Shown in pieces: positions 6,594 to 13,287 of a stretch of DNA of 13,455 nucleotides. Under the pieces are notes generated by a model that did not search any database, had not been told where the DNA came from, and saw nothing but the letters and a program-made list of their open reading frames with translations. Source of the DNA: an uncultured Eubacteriales bacterium (GTDB lineage Bacteria > Bacillota > Clostridia > Oscillospirales > Butyricicoccaceae); assembly GCA_910585875.1 (NCBI GenBank), contig CAJUIK010000003.1, positions 68,454 to 81,908 of the forward strand, given 5' to 3'. Positions within the stretch are counted from its first letter, which is position 1. Each line of letters opens with the position of its first letter. The translations under genes and the position numbers were made by a program.

Positions 6594-7088
6594 ATGAAGA
6601 TAAAAACGAAGAGACAATGGAAACAGGATCTCAAATGGCTGGTTGGCGCGGCGTTGCTGGCGGCGCTGCTCCAGGGGGCCGCGATCTTGCTTTGGCATTG
6701 GTGCAACCGGCAGTTTATGGAGCTGATGCTGGGCGGCGGCCAATTTGCCGGCGACCCGGAGATCTGGAAAAACCAGCTTCGCCGCTGGCAGATTCTATCC
6801 GAAGCGGCGGTCTTAAAGGGCTATCCCATGCTGTTTTTTGGCTTGAGCCTGCTCCCCATTTTCGGCAAAGCCGGCAAATGGATGCCGCTGGCGGCTTTGC
6901 CGGCGGGCTATGGCGGGGCTTGGCTGGCGTCGCTGGCGGGCCGCCTGCTGCTGAAGGATCCCGCGATTCATGTGATGGAAAATCTGACGCTGGCCCGCAG
7001 CGCCGCCCGCCCCGCCGCGCTGTTGGCGGCAGGGTATCTGCTGCTGTATCTGGTCGAGTGGTGGAAAAAGCGCCGGCAATCTCAATAA
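6594..7088 (+). CDS. Unrecognised four-helix membrane protein
   Basis: This 164-residue integral membrane protein has no family I recognise. A basic start (MKIKTKRQWKQ) is followed by membrane segments near residues 16-37, 69-85, 93-117 and 139-156, and the protein ends in a basic KKRRQSQ tail. ATG 6594 is chosen because it lies one base after the TAG of the preceding gene, a classic coupling arrangement; an in-frame ATG at 6573 would overlap that gene by 20 bases. Neither start has a convincing ribosome site, so translation probably depends on ribosomes finishing the upstream frame. The gene returns abruptly to high GC (about 63% around 6661-6720), unlike its partner. Co-transcription suggests a membrane partner for the upstream protein, but the function is unknown. 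Confidence 0.75.
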   Translation: MKIKTKRQWKQDLKWLVGAALLAALLQGAAILLWHWCNRQFMELMLGGGQFAGDPEIWKNQLRRWQILSEAAVLKGYPMLFFGLSLLPIFGKAGKWMPLAALPAGYGGAWLASLAGRLLLKDPAIHVMENLTLARSAARPAALLAAGYLLLYLVEWWKKRRQSQ

Positions 7089-7094
7089 AAACAT

Positions 7095-7128
7095 TAAAAA
7101 AGACGTTCCCTAAGGAACGTCTTTTTTG
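7095..7128. terminator. Bidirectional intrinsic terminator
   Basis: AGACGTTCC (7101-7109) pairs with GGAACGTCT (7114-7122), flanked by A-run on the left and T-run on the right. It can therefore stop the plus-strand operon ending at 7088 and the minus-strand tRNA-Leu transcript arriving from the right. Confidence 0.92.
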
Positions 7129-7197
7129 CGCGAACACTGCCGCCACAGGAATCCCATGGAATAAAATCATCGCGGCAGAGTTCAAATTCGCGCCTCT

Positions 7198-7280
7198 TGG
7201 TGCGGTCAACGGGACTTGAACCCGTATGGTTGCCCACACGCCCCTCAAACGTGCGCGTCTGCCTGTTCCGCCATGACCGC
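7198..7280 (-). tRNA. tRNA-Leu (anticodon GAG)
   Basis: This is a class II tRNA with a long variable arm. The 7-bp acceptor GCGGTCA (7274-7280, read on minus) pairs with TGACCGC (7202-7208), then discriminator A and an encoded CCA (7198-7200). The anticodon stem CACGT/GCGTG encloses loop TTGAGGG, giving anticodon GAG (reads CTC/CTT). The T-arm is ACGGG TTCAAGT CCCGT. It has its own promoter and a downstream terminator. Confidence 0.95.
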
Positions 7281-7297
7281 GAACAATTAGCTTATTT

Positions 7298-7326
7298 ATT
7301 CTATCATGGCAGCGGCAAAAATGCAA
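7298..7326 (-). promoter_or_regulatory. Promoter of tRNA-Leu(GAG)
   Basis: On the minus strand TTGCAT (7321-7326), a 17-nt spacer and TAGAAT (7298-7303) sit 17 bases before the mature tRNA 5' end, immediately beyond the stop of the hydrolase gene. Read-through from that gene is also possible, as no terminator separates them. Confidence 0.75.
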
Positions 7327-7368
7327 GAGATAATTTTGCGGAAATAGGTAGAAAGGGGCGGCGCGCAA

Positions 7369-8442
7369 TCAATCTGCCAGGGAGAAGGAATAGATATTGT
7401 CGTAGTCCATGGCCACGGCGATGTCCACCGAGCCTTGGGTCTGGTTATAGACGCAGGACCACTGGGTGGCGGAGTCCTTTTCCGGCCGGGGAACCTGGCT
7501 GACGGCCTGTAACAGGTTCATGGCCTGTTCTTCCGTCATCACGCCGCCGCAATCCGTCATGGTCTCCTCCAAAATGGAGAAGCGGTCCTGCCCGGCGCCG
7601 AAATCCCAGTCGCCTTCCGTCAGCAAAAAGTTGGTGGCTCGGGGGCTTTCTACCACGTTCAGCTGGTCGCCAATGTACTCAGTCACCACAGCCCGGCCTG
7701 TGGCGTCGGCAATCTGGAAATGGTAGCAGCTGTTGGCCGAGGAGTGCATATCATATTGGCCCAGCAGCTCCAGAGCTTCGTCCACCGTGGCGGCCTTGTC
7801 CAGCATCAGGCGGATGGCCGTGGTGGTGGTGATATCGATTTTGTCCGTCTGCTGGTTGGTGGGTTCGGTGTCAATCAGCAGCACGCCCACAGCCAGGCCC
7901 TTTTCGTTGACGCCGTCCAGCGGCGTATAGGGGGCCGCCAGGGCCAGAATGCTGTCCTTCATCGTCAGGGGCAGTTTGTCTTCGCCAAAGCCGATATAGG
8001 CCAGGTTGACCATGGAGATCGAGGCGTAGCCGTTTTTGGGTTTGGTTTTGACAAAAAGGGCTGGGGAATAGTACATATCGAAATTGCGGCCGAACAGGGC
8101 GTCGCCCTGGGGCGAGGTCGCCGCAAAAGTGGAGCAGCCCAGGTCGGGCAGATCGAATTCCATGGGGAAGCCTTTGAGCAACCGCTTGGTGATAAAAGCC
8201 ACCAGCTGGCTGTCTGAGCTGGCGCCGGTTTCTAAGAAATCGTCAAATCCGTAATCGCCCTTGTACTCCATGGTAAACAGGGAAGTATCGCCCACCCGCT
8301 GGATGCTTTTCAGCGTGCGGAATTCAGCCTGGAACAAAAGGATCAAAGCCAATACGGCGATCAGGATCAGGACGCCGAGGCCCAGCAAGCCCCTTTTGAT
8401 CAGTTTGCGCCCCCGGGAGGGGGACTGAGACGCAGTAGACAT
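7369..8442 (-). CDS. Membrane-anchored choloylglycine hydrolase/penicillin acylase-like Ntn hydrolase (linear amide C-N hydrolase)
   Basis: This is a 357-residue protein. After a basic cytosolic tail (MSTASQSPSRGRKLIKR) a single membrane helix spans about residues 18-37, placing the catalytic domain outside the cell. The domain carries a full set of residues matching those known for conjugated bile acid hydrolase (Cys2, Arg18, Asp21, Asn82, Asn175, Arg228): here GCSTF Cys103, GRNFD Arg119 and Asp122 (identical +16/+19 spacing), NEKGL Asn179, Asn237 before CYHFQIADA, and QDRF Arg287. Such enzymes cleave linear amide bonds such as N-acyl amino acids, bile salts or penicillin V. Because Cys103 is internal, cleavage after Gly102 would be needed to free its amino group and would detach the catalytic domain from its anchor. 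ATG 8442 has AAGGAGA 6 bases upstream and a near-perfect promoter. Substrate unknown. Confidence 0.88.
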   Translation of the reverse strand: MSTASQSPSRGRKLIKRGLLGLGVLILIAVLALILLFQAEFRTLKSIQRVGDTSLFTMEYKGDYGFDDFLETGASSDSQLVAFITKRLLKGFPMEFDLPDLGCSTFAATSPQGDALFGRNFDMYYSPALFVKTKPKNGYASISMVNLAYIGFGEDKLPLTMKDSILALAAPYTPLDGVNEKGLAVGVLLIDTEPTNQQTDKIDITTTTAIRLMLDKAATVDEALELLGQYDMHSSANSCYHFQIADATGRAVVTEYIGDQLNVVESPRATNFLLTEGDWDFGAGQDRFSILEETMTDCGGVMTEEQAMNLLQAVSQVPRPEKDSATQWSCVYNQTQGSVDIAVAMDYDNIYSFSLAD

Positions 8443-8491
8443 ATGGTTTCTCCTTCTTTAATCAAAATATTTGAAATACAAATCAGTAGTT

Positions 8492-8519
8492 ATTATACCG
8501 CGTTTCATTTGATTGTCAA
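8492..8519 (-). promoter_or_regulatory. Consensus sigma-A promoter of the Ntn hydrolase gene
   Basis: On the minus strand TTGACA (8514-8519), a 16-nt spacer and TATAAT (8492-8497) match both consensus hexamers exactly and lie 50 bases before the ATG. Confidence 0.92.
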
Positions 8520-8573
8520 GTAAAATCGTCCGACAGAGGGATTCTTCGGATGAGAGCCGGCTCGGGGCGGCGC

Positions 8574-8602
8574 GCAAAAAAAGACGCGCAAAGGCGCGTC
8601 TT
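8574..8602 (-). terminator. Intrinsic terminator after the hybrid kinase gene
   Basis: Read on the minus strand, AAGACGCGC and GCGCGTCTT (8594-8602 and 8581-8589) form a 9-bp stem around a 4-nt loop, followed by a run of seven T (8576-8582). It begins 24 bases after the kinase stop codon. Confidence 0.92.
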
Positions 8603-8625
8603 CTTAGGATAGGTCGACGGGTGGA

Positions 8626-11600
8626 TCAGGCCAGGATTTTGTCCAGCGCGTCGAATAGAATATTGATATCGATGGGTTTTGCGATATGGCCGTTCATGCC
8701 ATGTTTCAAAGCGGCCTGTTTGTCCTCCTCAAAGGCGTTGGCCGTCATTGCGATGATAGGCACTGAAGACAGATCGGGGTCTGGCAGGGATCGAATGGCC
8801 TGGGCAGCCTGATAACCGTTCATCACAGGCATTTGGATATCCATCAGCACCAGCTGATAATAGCCGGCTGGGGCGTTTTGCAGCGTCTCCACAGCCTGCT
8901 GGCCGTTTTCTGCCACATCCACCTCAAAGCCTGCCTCGCTGAGGATGGCGGCGGCGATTTCCTGGTTCAGTTCGTTGTCCTCTGTCAGCAGGATACGCCC
9001 TTCCCGGCGTTTTGGTAAGCCGCCGGGGGTTTGCGTCACAGCCTTGTTCCGGCATCCTGTCAGCGACAACAGGCAGCGGCGCAGCTCGGACATCAGCAGA
9101 GGTTTGCTGCCAAAGGCAGTGACGCCCGCCTCCCGGGCTTCTTGTTCCAGATCAGACCAATCGCATTCAGTCAGCGCGATGACAGAGATATCCCCTCCCG
9201 CCTGCTGGCGGATGCTGCGGATGAACTCTACCCCGCTCATGTCCGAGAGCTGCCAGTCCACCACATACAGTTGGTAAAGATTCTTATCCTCGGCGGCTTG
9301 GCGCACCAGGCGCAGGGCCTCTCTGCCGGAGGCGGCTTGATCGGCCTTCATTTCCATCTGCTGGAGCATGAGGGAGACGCTGTCCCGAGAGCCGGCGTTG
9401 CTGTCCACAATTAAAGCAGAGCAGTTTTCCAAGCCGGGGACGGGCAGGGGTTCCTCTGCCTCTGTATACAGGCGGAAGGTGAAGGAAACCGATACCTGAG
9501 TGCCTGCGCCCTGCTTGCTTTCCACTGTAATGGAACCGTTCATCAAGTCCACGATATTTTTGGTGATGGACATTCCCAGGCCAGTGCCTTGGATGCCGCT
9601 GAGTGTGGAATTGCGCTCCCGTTCAAAGGGCTCAAAAATACGGCAGACAAATTCCGGGCTCATACCGATTCCGTTATCTTGGATGATGAACTGGTAATTG
9701 GCGAAGCCTTCGGGAGCGCCTGGGATCTCCAGCGCCGTCACGGCGATAGAACCCCCCGGATTGGTGTATTTGACGGCGTTGCTCAGCAGGTTGAGCAGCA
9801 CCTGGTTGAGGCGCAATTTGTCGCAGTAAATCTGCTCGTTGCGGAGCCCGGAAAGATCCATATGGAAGGTATGCTGTTTGGCGTAAACGTCCGCCTGTAC
9901 AATGCTGCGCAGGCCCTGAAGGATTTCAGGCAGACTGCAGGGCTTTTCCTCCAGCTGGATTTTGCCGCTCTCAATATGGCTCATGTCCAGGATATCGTTG
10001 ATCAGGCTGAGCAAATGGTTGCCCGAAGTCATGATTTTTTGCAGATAGCCCTCCACCCGATCTTTTTGATCGATATGGGCCACGGCCAAGGTGGTAAAGC
10101 CGATGATGGCGTTCATAGGCGTGCGGATATCATGGGACATATTGGATAAAAAGACGCTCTTGGCTTTGCTGGCCCGATTGGCTTGGATCAGCGCGTCTTC
10201 CAGCAGGCTCTTTTTCTCCAGCTCCCGGCGGGTTTCCTCGTCCACGCTGCGGAAACCCAGCACGGCGCCCCGAGTCTGATCCCAAGAGCCGACCCGCACG
10301 GCTTTCATCTGGAAATAGCGCAGTTCGCCGTTGCATAGGGTGCGATAGTTGATATAATAGATTTTGTTGTTCGCCAAAACCTCCTGAAGATGTTCCGGCG
10401 AAACAGCCTGCCGCATCGCCTCTTGGTCTTCGGCGTAAACGCAGGTATGAATATATCGCTCCATGCAGTCCTGCAGAATGAGATTGCCGGAGAAAATGGA
10501 GTCCAGTATATGGACCTTGCAGTCGTTGATCCGCAGGGCGAGACCGTGGCCAGTGTCCAGGTTAAAGGAGCAAACCAGGTTGTAATCCAGGCTCAACGCC
10601 TGCATCAGCTCCATTTGGCGGCGTTCCTGCTCCATCTGCTTCCGGGTTTCCTGCAATTTCTGTTCCGTATAATCCAGCAGGAACCGCTGGAAGAAGAGGC
10701 GCCCGTTTTCCTCCAACAGCTTGACGCTGCCCATAATATGCAGGATTTCCCCGGCGTAATGGCGTACCCGGTATTCCACGCTGACGCTGTCCCCCTCGTT
10801 TTTCAGCGAGCGGATGGCCTGGCGCAGTTGCTCTTTATCCTCGTCCAACACAGATTCGGCCACCATGTCGAAGCCCGCCTCCATCAGCTGCTGCTGGGAT
10901 TCATAACCCAGGATGCGCAGCGCGGCCTTGTTGACGCTGAGGATCTGGGAGCCGTCGATGGTGTGGCACAGCACGCCGCAATCCAGCGTGGTGAAGATGG
11001 TCTCCAGCATCTGATTTTTATTGACGATTTCCTGCTGATAGGCCCTTTCCTGGGTGATGTCGATGGCCACGCCCACCGTGCCCATGACGCTGCCGTCCAG
11101 GTCGTATAAGGGGGATTTATAAGTGGTGAGCAGTTTGGAGCCGTCTTTGGTTTTCACCATTTCTTCCGAAACGCAGGTTTGGCGCTTTGTCATCACCTCC
11201 CGCTCGGATTCGATACAGGCGGGGTCGTCTTCCTCCACATCCCAGATATAGGCGTGGCCTTGGCCTTCTACTTGGGCTTTGGTCTTGTTCACTGTTTTGC
11301 AAAAGCTCTCGTTGACCTTTTCATGAATGCCGTTTTTATCCTTATACCAGATGAGGTTGGGGATATTGTCGATTGTCTCTTCAAAAAAATGATTGGTCTG
11401 CCAAAAATCTTTGCGCAGCTTCACAGCCTGCTGCCAGCGGGCGAAGCGGAACGCCAGCTCCTGGGGCGTCAGCTCGGCGGGCCAAAGGTCCGCCACAGGC
11501 TCTAAGAGTTCGGGCGAAGCGGCCAGAGAAGCTCTTTGCCCGGGATCTGCTAATATAATCAATTCCGCATCCTGTTTTTTGGCCGCTGCCAGCGCCGCCA

Positions 11601-11790
11601 GCGTTGTTTTTTCATCGACCCCCTGGAGATCGGCAAAAATCGCGTCTGCCTGGGCCGCTTTTTGAGGGTCCAGGCCGTCGCTCTGCCAAAAATCATGGGT
11701 AAAATGGGGCAGGGGAGCGGCCTTTTTGATTGGGTCATAGAAATTGCGCCGTGGACTGATACAATAGAAATGAATATGGCAGCGGTACAT
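8626..11790 (-). CDS. Soluble hybrid sensor histidine kinase: cryptic N-domain, PAS repeats, HisKA, HATPase, two receivers
   Basis: This 1054-residue multidomain kinase has no membrane segment. ATG 11790 is preferred because GGAGGAAT lies 5 bases upstream; the frame is open further, but that part would translate the tRNA-Leu gene. Order: residues 1-125, an unassigned alpha/beta segment with receiver-like periodicity; PAS 1, about 135-250; PAS 2, about 258-375; a third, weaker PAS-like module, about 395-515; a helical linker; HisKA with SNMSHDIRTPMN (phospho-acceptor His553); HATPase with Asn671 (NLLSNAVKY), D705NGIG and GTGLGMS near 735-741; receiver 1, about 788-910, with Asp845 and Lys896; receiver 2, about 931-1054, with E937-D938, Asp984, Thr1016 and Lys1038. 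Receiver 2 is canonical; receiver 1 has Ser797 where the second metal-binding acid is expected. No output domain, Hpt domain or neighbouring response regulator is present, so its downstream partner is elsewhere. No clear promoter is seen. Confidence 0.93.
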   Translation of the reverse strand: MYRCHIHFYCISPRRNFYDPIKKAAPLPHFTHDFWQSDGLDPQKAAQADAIFADLQGVDEKTTLAALAAAKKQDAELIILADPGQRASLAASPELLEPVADLWPAELTPQELAFRFARWQQAVKLRKDFWQTNHFFEETIDNIPNLIWYKDKNGIHEKVNESFCKTVNKTKAQVEGQGHAYIWDVEEDDPACIESEREVMTKRQTCVSEEMVKTKDGSKLLTTYKSPLYDLDGSVMGTVGVAIDITQERAYQQEIVNKNQMLETIFTTLDCGVLCHTIDGSQILSVNKAALRILGYESQQQLMEAGFDMVAESVLDEDKEQLRQAIRSLKNEGDSVSVEYRVRHYAGEILHIMGSVKLLEENGRLFFQRFLLDYTEQKLQETRKQMEQERRQMELMQALSLDYNLVCSFNLDTGHGLALRINDCKVHILDSIFSGNLILQDCMERYIHTCVYAEDQEAMRQAVSPEHLQEVLANNKIYYINYRTLCNGELRYFQMKAVRVGSWDQTRGAVLGFRSVDEETRRELEKKSLLEDALIQANRASKAKSVFLSNMSHDIRTPMNAIIGFTTLAVAHIDQKDRVEGYLQKIMTSGNHLLSLINDILDMSHIESGKIQLEEKPCSLPEILQGLRSIVQADVYAKQHTFHMDLSGLRNEQIYCDKLRLNQVLLNLLSNAVKYTNPGGSIAVTALEIPGAPEGFANYQFIIQDNGIGMSPEFVCRIFEPFERERNSTLSGIQGTGLGMSITKNIVDLMNGSITVESKQGAGTQVSVSFTFRLYTEAEEPLPVPGLENCSALIVDSNAGSRDSVSLMLQQMEMKADQAASGREALRLVRQAAEDKNLYQLYVVDWQLSDMSGVEFIRSIRQQAGGDISVIALTECDWSDLEQEAREAGVTAFGSKPLLMSELRRCLLSLTGCRNKAVTQTPGGLPKRREGRILLTEDNELNQEIAAAILSEAGFEVDVAENGQQAVETLQNAPAGYYQLVLMDIQMPVMNGYQAAQAIRSLPDPDLSSVPIIAMTANAFEEDKQAALKHGMNGHIAKPIDINILFDALDKILA

Positions 11791-11828
11791 ACCGGATTCC
11801 TCCCTATATAAATCATGGCGGTCCCAAT

Positions 11829-11849
11829 GGGCGCGGCGGCTGCGCGCCC
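11829..11849. repeat. GC-rich inverted repeat in the kinase leader
   Basis: GGGCGCG (11829-11835) and CGCGCCC (11843-11849) form a 7-bp stem with a 7-nt loop, about 40 bases before the kinase ATG in the leader RNA. There is no T-run, so it is not a terminator. Role unknown. Confidence 0.5.
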
Positions 11850-11898
11850 GAAATATTTGGGTTCGGCCTTCTGCTTCGGCCGGAAAAAAGCGGTTATG

Positions 11899-11940
11899 CC
11901 AAAAAGAAAAGACACGCCTTGGCGTGTCTTTTCTTTTTGG
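11899..11940 (-). terminator. 20-bp perfect palindrome acting as terminator of tRNA-Leu(CAG)
   Basis: The arm at 11899-11918 is an exact reverse complement of 11921-11940, separated by two bases. On the minus strand the GACACGCC/GGCGTGTC core is preceded by an A-rich and followed by a T-rich tract, as expected for an intrinsic terminator. The outer end of the arm includes the encoded CCA of the tRNA (11938-11940). It could also stop transcription on the plus strand. Confidence 0.9.
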
Positions 11941-12024
11941 TGCGGATGAAGGGACTTGAACCCCCACGAAGTTGCCCCCACTAGCACCTGAAGCTAGCGC
12001 GTCTGCCGATTCCGCCACATCCGC
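11938..12024 (-). tRNA. tRNA-Leu (anticodon CAG)
   Basis: This is a class II tRNA. Acceptor GCGGATG (12018-12024, read on minus) pairs with CATCCGC (11942-11948), with discriminator A and an encoded CCA (11938-11940). The anticodon stem CTAGC/GCTAG encloses loop TTCAGGT, giving anticodon CAG (reads CTG, a frequent codon in this window). A long variable arm precedes the T-loop TTCAAGT. Confidence 0.96.
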
Positions 12025-12075
12025 ATATCGAATTTGTCGTCCGGCGAATCTCGCTTCCCGCTCGGAACATTTACT

Positions 12076-12103
12076 ATTATACCAGCATCCCGGCAGAAGT
12101 CAA
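12076..12103 (-). promoter_or_regulatory. Promoter of tRNA-Leu(CAG)
   Basis: On the minus strand TTGACT (12098-12103), a 16-nt spacer and a perfect TATAAT (12076-12081) lie about 50 bases before the mature tRNA 5' end. Read-through of the tRNA terminator is the only obvious source of transcript for the kinase gene downstream. Confidence 0.88.
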
Positions 12104-12172
12104 TGTTTTTTTGAAAAAAATCTGAAAAAAGATTTTGAACCAAAAAGGAGGCTGCTGGCAGGCAAAAAAGTC

Positions 12173-12201
12173 TTGACAAGCGGGATAATTAAAAGTATAC
12201 T
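12173..12201 (+). promoter_or_regulatory. Sigma-A promoter of the Rrf2/rubrerythrin unit, with a small palindrome over the -10
   Basis: TTGACA (12173-12178), a 17-nt spacer and TATACT (12196-12201) lie 30 bases before the ATG. The 8-bp palindrome AGTATACT (12194-12201) covers the -10 box; a site there would allow self-repression, as is common for Rrf2 regulators, but it is short enough to be chance. Confidence 0.88.
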
Positions 12202-12231
12202 AAAATTGTAAACAAAAGCGGTGGTGAAACG

Positions 12232-12630
12232 ATGAAAATCACGAGAGAAGCCGATTATGCGGTGCGCGTGGTCTATACCATCATGCGGCGGGGCGGGCGG
12301 ATCAGCGCCCGGGAGATTTCTGAGCAATCCGGCGTGACCCAGCGCTTTGCCCTGAAGATTCTGCACAAGCTGACGGCGGCGGGCGTCGTCTGTTCCCACA
12401 AGGGAGTCAACGGCGGTTTCACCTTGGCCCGAGACCCGGCGGAGCTTTCTATCGGGGAGATCATCGAGTGCATCGACGGCTCTTTTGAAATCTCCCATTG
12501 CCTCAGCGAGGGCTTTGACTGCACCCGGGTGGCGGACAAGCAGACCTGCCAGTTCCGCCGGATTTTCGACCAGGTGAGCCAAAACCTGAGAGACCAGCTT
12601 TACGCCATCAAGATGAGCCAGTTTCAATGA
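12232..12630 (+). CDS. Rrf2 family transcriptional regulator, probable Fe-S sensor
   Basis: This 132-residue winged-helix regulator has the normal Rrf2 length. The N-terminus MKITREADYAVRVVY is the family hallmark; the helix-turn-helix covers about residues 24-48 (ISAREISEQSGVTQRFALKIL), and the wing contains KGVNGGFTLAR (57-67). Three cysteines, Cys90, Cys97 and Cys106, lie where IscR, NsrR and RsrR bind an Fe-S cluster, with spacing C-x6-C-x8-C, longer than the C-x5-C-x5-C of IscR. Two further Cys (54, 80) are present. ATG 12232 has GGTGGTG upstream. It stands directly before reverse rubrerythrin, with 42 bases between and no terminator, so it probably controls itself and rubrerythrin in response to oxidant, NO or cluster supply. 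Which signal is inference; no isc/suf genes are in view. Confidence 0.92.
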   Translation: MKITREADYAVRVVYTIMRRGGRISAREISEQSGVTQRFALKILHKLTAAGVVCSHKGVNGGFTLARDPAELSIGEIIECIDGSFEISHCLSEGFDCTRVADKQTCQFRRIFDQVSQNLRDQLYAIKMSQFQ

Positions 12631-12672
12631 CGTTTATTTTAGAATATTTTATGATGTAGGAGGAAAACATCT

Positions 12673-13215
12673 ATGAAAAAGTTTGTTTGCTCTGTCTGCG
12701 GCTATGTCCATGAGGGCGACAGCGCCCCCGAAGCCTGCCCCCAGTGCAAGGCCCCCAAGGAGAAATTCACCGAGCAGAGCGGGGAGCTGAGCTGGGCCGC
12801 CGAGCACGTCGTGGGCGTGGCCCAGGGCGCCAGCGAGGATATCATGGCCGATCTGCGGGCCAATTTCCAGGGCGAATGCACCGAGGTCGGCATGTACCTG
12901 GCCATGGCTCGGGTCGCCCATCGGGAAGGCTATCCTGAAATCGGCCTGTATTGGGAAAAGGCCGCTTGGGAAGAGGCCGAGCACGCCGCCAAGTTCGCCG
13001 AGCTGCTGGGCGAAGTCGTCACCGACAGCACCAAGAAGAACCTGGAGATGCGGGTAGAGGCCGAAAACGGCGCCACCGCCGGCAAGACCGACCTGGCCAA
13101 GCGCGCCAAGGCCGCCAACCTGGACGCTATCCACGACACTGTTCATGAGATGGCCCGCGACGAGGCCCGCCACGGCAAGGCGTTCAAGGGCCTGCTGGAG
13201 CGGTACTTCAAGTAA
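12673..13215 (+). CDS. Reverse rubrerythrin (rubredoxin domain first), NADH-linked peroxidase component
   Basis: This 180-residue protein has the order opposite to classical rubrerythrin: an N-terminal rubredoxin-type iron site, C6-S-V-C9-G-Y and C22-P-Q-C25, then a four-helix ferritin-like di-iron domain from about residue 42. Di-iron ligand candidates are Glu68/Glu71 (GECTEVGMYLAMA), E100-E-A-E103-H104, Glu131 and E164-A-R-H167. In Clostridium acetobutylicum reverse rubrerythrins reduce hydrogen peroxide, taking electrons from NADH through partner reductases, and are strongly induced by oxygen. ATG 12673 has AGGAGG 9 bases upstream. Codon use is extremely GC-rich and biased (GCC, CTG, AAG), as in highly expressed genes. 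It follows the Rrf2 regulator without a terminator and ends in a strong one. Confidence 0.95.
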   Translation: MKKFVCSVCGYVHEGDSAPEACPQCKAPKEKFTEQSGELSWAAEHVVGVAQGASEDIMADLRANFQGECTEVGMYLAMARVAHREGYPEIGLYWEKAAWEEAEHAAKFAELLGEVVTDSTKKNLEMRVEAENGATAGKTDLAKRAKAANLDAIHDTVHEMARDEARHGKAFKGLLERYFK

Positions 13216-13252
13216 GCCAAATACCGCAATTGGCCGCAATTTCAGCACTTTT

Positions 13253-13287
13253 GAGGGGAACGGGGAAACCTGTTCCCCTCTTTTTTG
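13253..13287 (+). terminator. Intrinsic terminator after reverse rubrerythrin
   Basis: GAGGGGAAC (13253-13261) pairs with GTTCCCCTC (13272-13280); inner pairs extend the stem to about 12 bp capped by a GAAA tetraloop, followed by six T (13281-13286). Confidence 0.93.

Noticed and set aside
7170..7200. T-arm-like text GAGTTCAAATTC beside tRNA-Leu(GAG), suggesting a second tRNA
   Set aside because: No matching acceptor, D-arm or anticodon stem can be drawn on either strand.
7369..8217. Plus-strand open frames opposite the Ntn hydrolase
   Set aside because: The minus-strand gene has a conserved active site, promoter and ribosome site; the plus frames have none of these.
11791..12018. N-terminal extension of the kinase frame up to an ATG at 12018, beginning MAESADALASGASG
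   Set aside because: This stretch is the tRNA-Leu(CAG) gene and its terminator read as protein; the ribosome site at 11796-11803 marks the true start at 11790.
12627..12655. Possible promoter ATGACG-N17-TATGAT between the Rrf2 gene and rubrerythrin
   Set aside because: Transcription would start inside the AGGAGG ribosome site, leaving no usable translation signal; co-transcription from the upstream promoter is simpler.
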